A stretch of DNA of 64,000 bases. It comes from Flavobacterium glaciei (GTDB taxonomy: Bacteria > Bacteroidota > Bacteroidia > Flavobacteriales > Flavobacteriaceae). A model generated the notes under the pieces. That model saw only the letters and a program-made list of their open reading frames with translations. It was not told the DNA's origin and made no database searches. Location: the NCBI RefSeq assembly GCF_003350545.1, contig NZ_QQBA01000001.1, positions 201,489 through 265,488 on the forward strand. The letters run 5' to 3'. Shown piece after piece: positions 61,767 through 64,000 of the stretch (positions are counted from its first letter, which is position 1; each line of letters opens with the position of its first letter). The translations under genes were made by a program, and so were the position numbers.

Positions 61767-62840
61767 TTAAAATACCATTTTGAATTTAATACACTTTGAA
61801 TCTTTTTCATAGGCATATTCATATGGATTATTACGATAATTTTTAATTATTTCTTCTAAAATCATTCTATTTATTTGCTCTAAACCAATATAAGAAATCG
61901 ATTTTTTCTGAATTACTTTTCTCAAACCATTTTTAAACTTTGTATACCAATTGACCTCATCTATCCGGATAAATACAACTTCTTGTTTAAAATTCCTTAA
62001 CTGTGCTAAAAGAGCAATTATTATCGTAAGTGAATTTGGCAAAACAAATTCGACAGTTGTTGAATTTAACTTTAATCGCTGATACATTGCGATGTCTGGC
62101 ATTTCACCCCATGATTGGTTATCATTAACAATAATTTTTTTAGTCACTTGCCCTAAGTACATATAATTATGATTTACCGTCTCTAAACCACTATGAAAAG
62201 GGTGCTTGCTCAATGCATTTCGATATAGTTTTGGGTGCCATTGGTGTTTTACTAAAATAGTTGAATCATAAAATTTAATTTCATAACCTAAATTTTTTAA
62301 CCTTAAGTGAATGTCTGTATCTTCAGCACCCCAACCATGATAAAATTCATCATAACCATTAATTTTTTTTAAGGTTTCAGTTGAAAACAATGTTGTACCT
62401 GTGACGGACATACTCCCCTTAAAGTCAACTTGATATTCTTCATATTTTTTATTTTTTAATGATTCTTCTTTTGATAAAAAACCATATTGAAAATAATGAA
62501 TTTCATTGTCGTTAATCAATTGATAAGCTAAGTTTATAAACTCAGGAGCAAAAATTAAATCTACATCGCCCACTAAAAAGTGAGAAGTTTTAGTCTGTTT
62601 TAAAGCTATATTGATTGCCCTACTTTTATTCCATAACTGACCATTGACTGGGCACAAAATTAAATTAACAGTATTATAATTTACCATCAAATCATTTAAT
62701 TTTACTAAGTAATCCAAATCACTACCATAATCTACAAAAAACAATTCAAATTCATTTATTGTTTGATTTCGAAGAGATTCTAAACAATTCTTAACAATCC
62801 GTAAATCACGATTCCTATTGGTTAAAACTAGTGTAATCAT
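61767..62840 (-). CDS. Glycosyltransferase family 2, GT7/27-like
   Basis: A 357-residue GT-A protein: 'MITLVLTNRNRDLRIVKNCL', 'HFLVGDVDLIFAPEF' (DxD-like) and 'GYDEFYHGWGAEDTDIHLRL' (the acceptor motif of the galactosyltransferase-type C-terminal region). An extra ~90-residue C-terminal part follows. It probably adds a hexose or HexNAc to the glycan. Confidence 0.85.
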   Translation of the reverse strand: MITLVLTNRNRDLRIVKNCLESLRNQTINEFELFFVDYGSDLDYLVKLNDLMVNYNTVNLILCPVNGQLWNKSRAINIALKQTKTSHFLVGDVDLIFAPEFINLAYQLINDNEIHYFQYGFLSKEESLKNKKYEEYQVDFKGSMSVTGTTLFSTETLKKINGYDEFYHGWGAEDTDIHLRLKNLGYEIKFYDSTILVKHQWHPKLYRNALSKHPFHSGLETVNHNYMYLGQVTKKIIVNDNQSWGEMPDIAMYQRLKLNSTTVEFVLPNSLTIIIALLAQLRNFKQEVVFIRIDEVNWYTKFKNGLRKVIQKKSISYIGLEQINRMILEEIIKNYRNNPYEYAYEKDSKCIKFKMVF

Positions 62841-62885
62841 ATACTAAAGTTTCTTTGTAGCGGTTTTATTATAATCTCTGTATTC

Positions 62886-64000
62886 TTAACAGTAACTTGC
62901 TTTTATAAACACTTGTTCGTAAAATGATAAAATATCTTTTTTTAAAGTTATTCTATTGCAATCCTTTTGAATCAAATGAATATTAAAATTTTGTGCTTGT
63001 GCTCTGATATCAGGATTCAAAATGGCCCATTCGATACTATTGGCTATTTCTTGCGTATCCAGTGGGTTGTTAATTAAGACTCCATTGACGCCATTTTCAA
63101 TCACTTCTTCTGATACATTACCGGGATTTGATTGTATAGGAAAAGCACCCATTCCCATAGCTTCCAGCAAAGCATTAGGCATACCATCAGAAATACTGTT
63201 GCCAATATGCAATACAGATTGTCCCATTATTGCTAGTAATTCTGGATTAGAAATAAACGCACCTCTGTTGATAACCCTCACTTTTAAACTTTTAAAAAAT
63301 TCCTTACTTTTTAATTGATTTGAAACAGAAGCATCAGCACTATAAACCACTATCTTATAATTCTGAATCAAAGCTATAGGAACTAGTTCTAGTGCTTCAA
63401 TCACTTTAGAAGCCATTCCTACTCCATCATCATACCCCTTAATAATAAGAGTATCCCGCTGATTACTGTCTTTTATCTTTGCTGTGTCAATTGTTATCCC
63501 ACCATTTCCGGGATATACTCCCAAAAATGTATTCCTGTACCCATTTGCAACGGCAATGTTATAGTCTCTAATACAATCCGTAATTAAATAATCGACTCTT
63601 CCTAAAAAACTAGACACCGTTCTTTTAGTAATTCCAAGTTGCTGGTAATAATACAAATCACTTCCCCAAGATGAATAAATAAAGGGAATGGAATGGTGTT
63701 TTTCCATCACTACTAAAATAGGAAGACCAGCCAACCGCATTTCGAAGCTATGAACAATATCCGGCTGATATTCTTGGATTATATTTTCAAAAACGGCAGT
63801 AAGATTTTTTTCATTATATTTTTGAAGGTAAGCATATATTTTAGGTAAATACTGTTTAAAAGTGTGTCGCATCGGGAAATTCCATTTCAATTTCCATCCT
63901 TTAATCTGAGTTACCCAATTAATTCTTTCAACCTTAGTACCCCCATCAGAAGCATCAAACCAAATAACATCATGCCCCGAATCTTTCAATTGGTCAACCC
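62886..64000 (-). CDS. Glycosyltransferase family 4 (partial, start outside window)
   Basis: The frame stays open to the right edge of the window (…VDQLKDSGHDVIWFDASDGG), so its true start lies outside. The visible ~371 residues show a GT-B C-terminal half: 'HIGNSISDGMPNALLEAMGMG' region (shown here in pieces: 'NSISDGMPNALLEAMG'), 'FPIQSNPGNVSEEVIENGVN' and 'IIKGYDDGVGMASKVIEALE'. The first half carries 'AGLPILVVMEKHHSIPFIYS'. It is the first gene of the visible polysaccharide series. Confidence 0.85.
   Translation of the reverse strand, partial: VDQLKDSGHDVIWFDASDGGTKVERINWVTQIKGWKLKWNFPMRHTFKQYLPKIYAYLQKYNEKNLTAVFENIIQEYQPDIVHSFEMRLAGLPILVVMEKHHSIPFIYSSWGSDLYYYQQLGITKRTVSSFLGRVDYLITDCIRDYNIAVANGYRNTFLGVYPGNGGITIDTAKIKDSNQRDTLIIKGYDDGVGMASKVIEALELVPIALIQNYKIVVYSADASVSNQLKSKEFFKSLKVRVINRGAFISNPELLAIMGQSVLHIGNSISDGMPNALLEAMGMGAFPIQSNPGNVSEEVIENGVNGVLINNPLDTQEIANSIEWAILNPDIRAQAQNFNIHLIQKDCNRITLKKDILSFYEQVFIKASYC

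Overview
The window looks like chromosomal DNA from a member of the Flavobacteriaceae, probably Flavobacterium or a close relative. The DNA is AT-rich. Few genes have a Shine-Dalgarno sequence. Several promoters fit the Bacteroidetes pattern TTG-N17-23-TAnnTTTG. The gene content is also typical of the phylum: PorV2-like and Lnb-like proteins, DUF4369, DUF5362, DUF2721, a plug/beta-barrel receptor, M61 peptidase and LptB.

Left part (1-21.6 kb): mostly housekeeping and hypothetical genes. A ~1.5 kb segment at the left edge carries a chemoreceptor-like four-helix-bundle protein between two near-identical ~220 bp repeats, each holding the same dead small membrane gene. After it come an outer-membrane receptor, small membrane proteins, an EamA transporter, an AlkB-type dioxygenase, a sterol-desaturase-family enzyme, an alpha/beta hydrolase and an M61 peptidase. 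Then follow a tRNA-Thr with a clear promoter and terminator, mannose-6-phosphate isomerase, a queD-bcp pair, idi, a lipoprotein MsrB, an M20 amidohydrolase, an FAD oxidoreductase and purine nucleoside phosphorylase.

Arsenosugar region (21.7-29.0 kb): a plus-strand series (DUF547, peroxidase-like protein, radical SAM ArsS, ArsM-like methyltransferase, DUF2064-type glycosyltransferase, lysophospholipid acyltransferase) runs head-on into a minus-strand series (double VOC protein, short-chain dehydrogenase, TIGR04283-type glycosyltransferase). Together they suggest synthesis of arsenosugars and possibly arsenosugar lipids.

Cell-envelope core (29.0-38.9 kb): recQ, then kdsD-tatC-CMD-lptB in one close series, a GH25 lysozyme, a phosphatidylserine-synthase-like enzyme with an extra membrane tail, a PorV2-like protein and an Lnb/DUF4105 protein.

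Surface-polysaccharide locus (38.9-64.0 kb, all minus strand, entering the window from the right): glycosyltransferases, a nonulosonate pair (neuB and a fused neuA-kdsC), a frameshifted methyltransferase, an MBOAT O-acyltransferase with two SGNH-like partners, FkbM, an O-antigen-ligase-type protein and the initiating polyprenyl-phosphate sugar transferase.

The most unusual structure splits this locus at 52.56-54.47 kb. It is an array of 13 complete palindromic units, mostly 95-96 or 121-123 nt long, plus incomplete units, with a GIY-YIG nuclease gene inside. Two 51-nt units look like versions of the nuclease-bearing junction without the gene, and the nuclease promoter lies at an array edge. 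This is my main candidate for a poorly described system: a GIY-YIG nuclease coupled to REP-like palindromes. The same locus also holds a 138-nt duplicated 5' gene fragment flanking the frameshifted methyltransferase, a sign of recent rearrangement.
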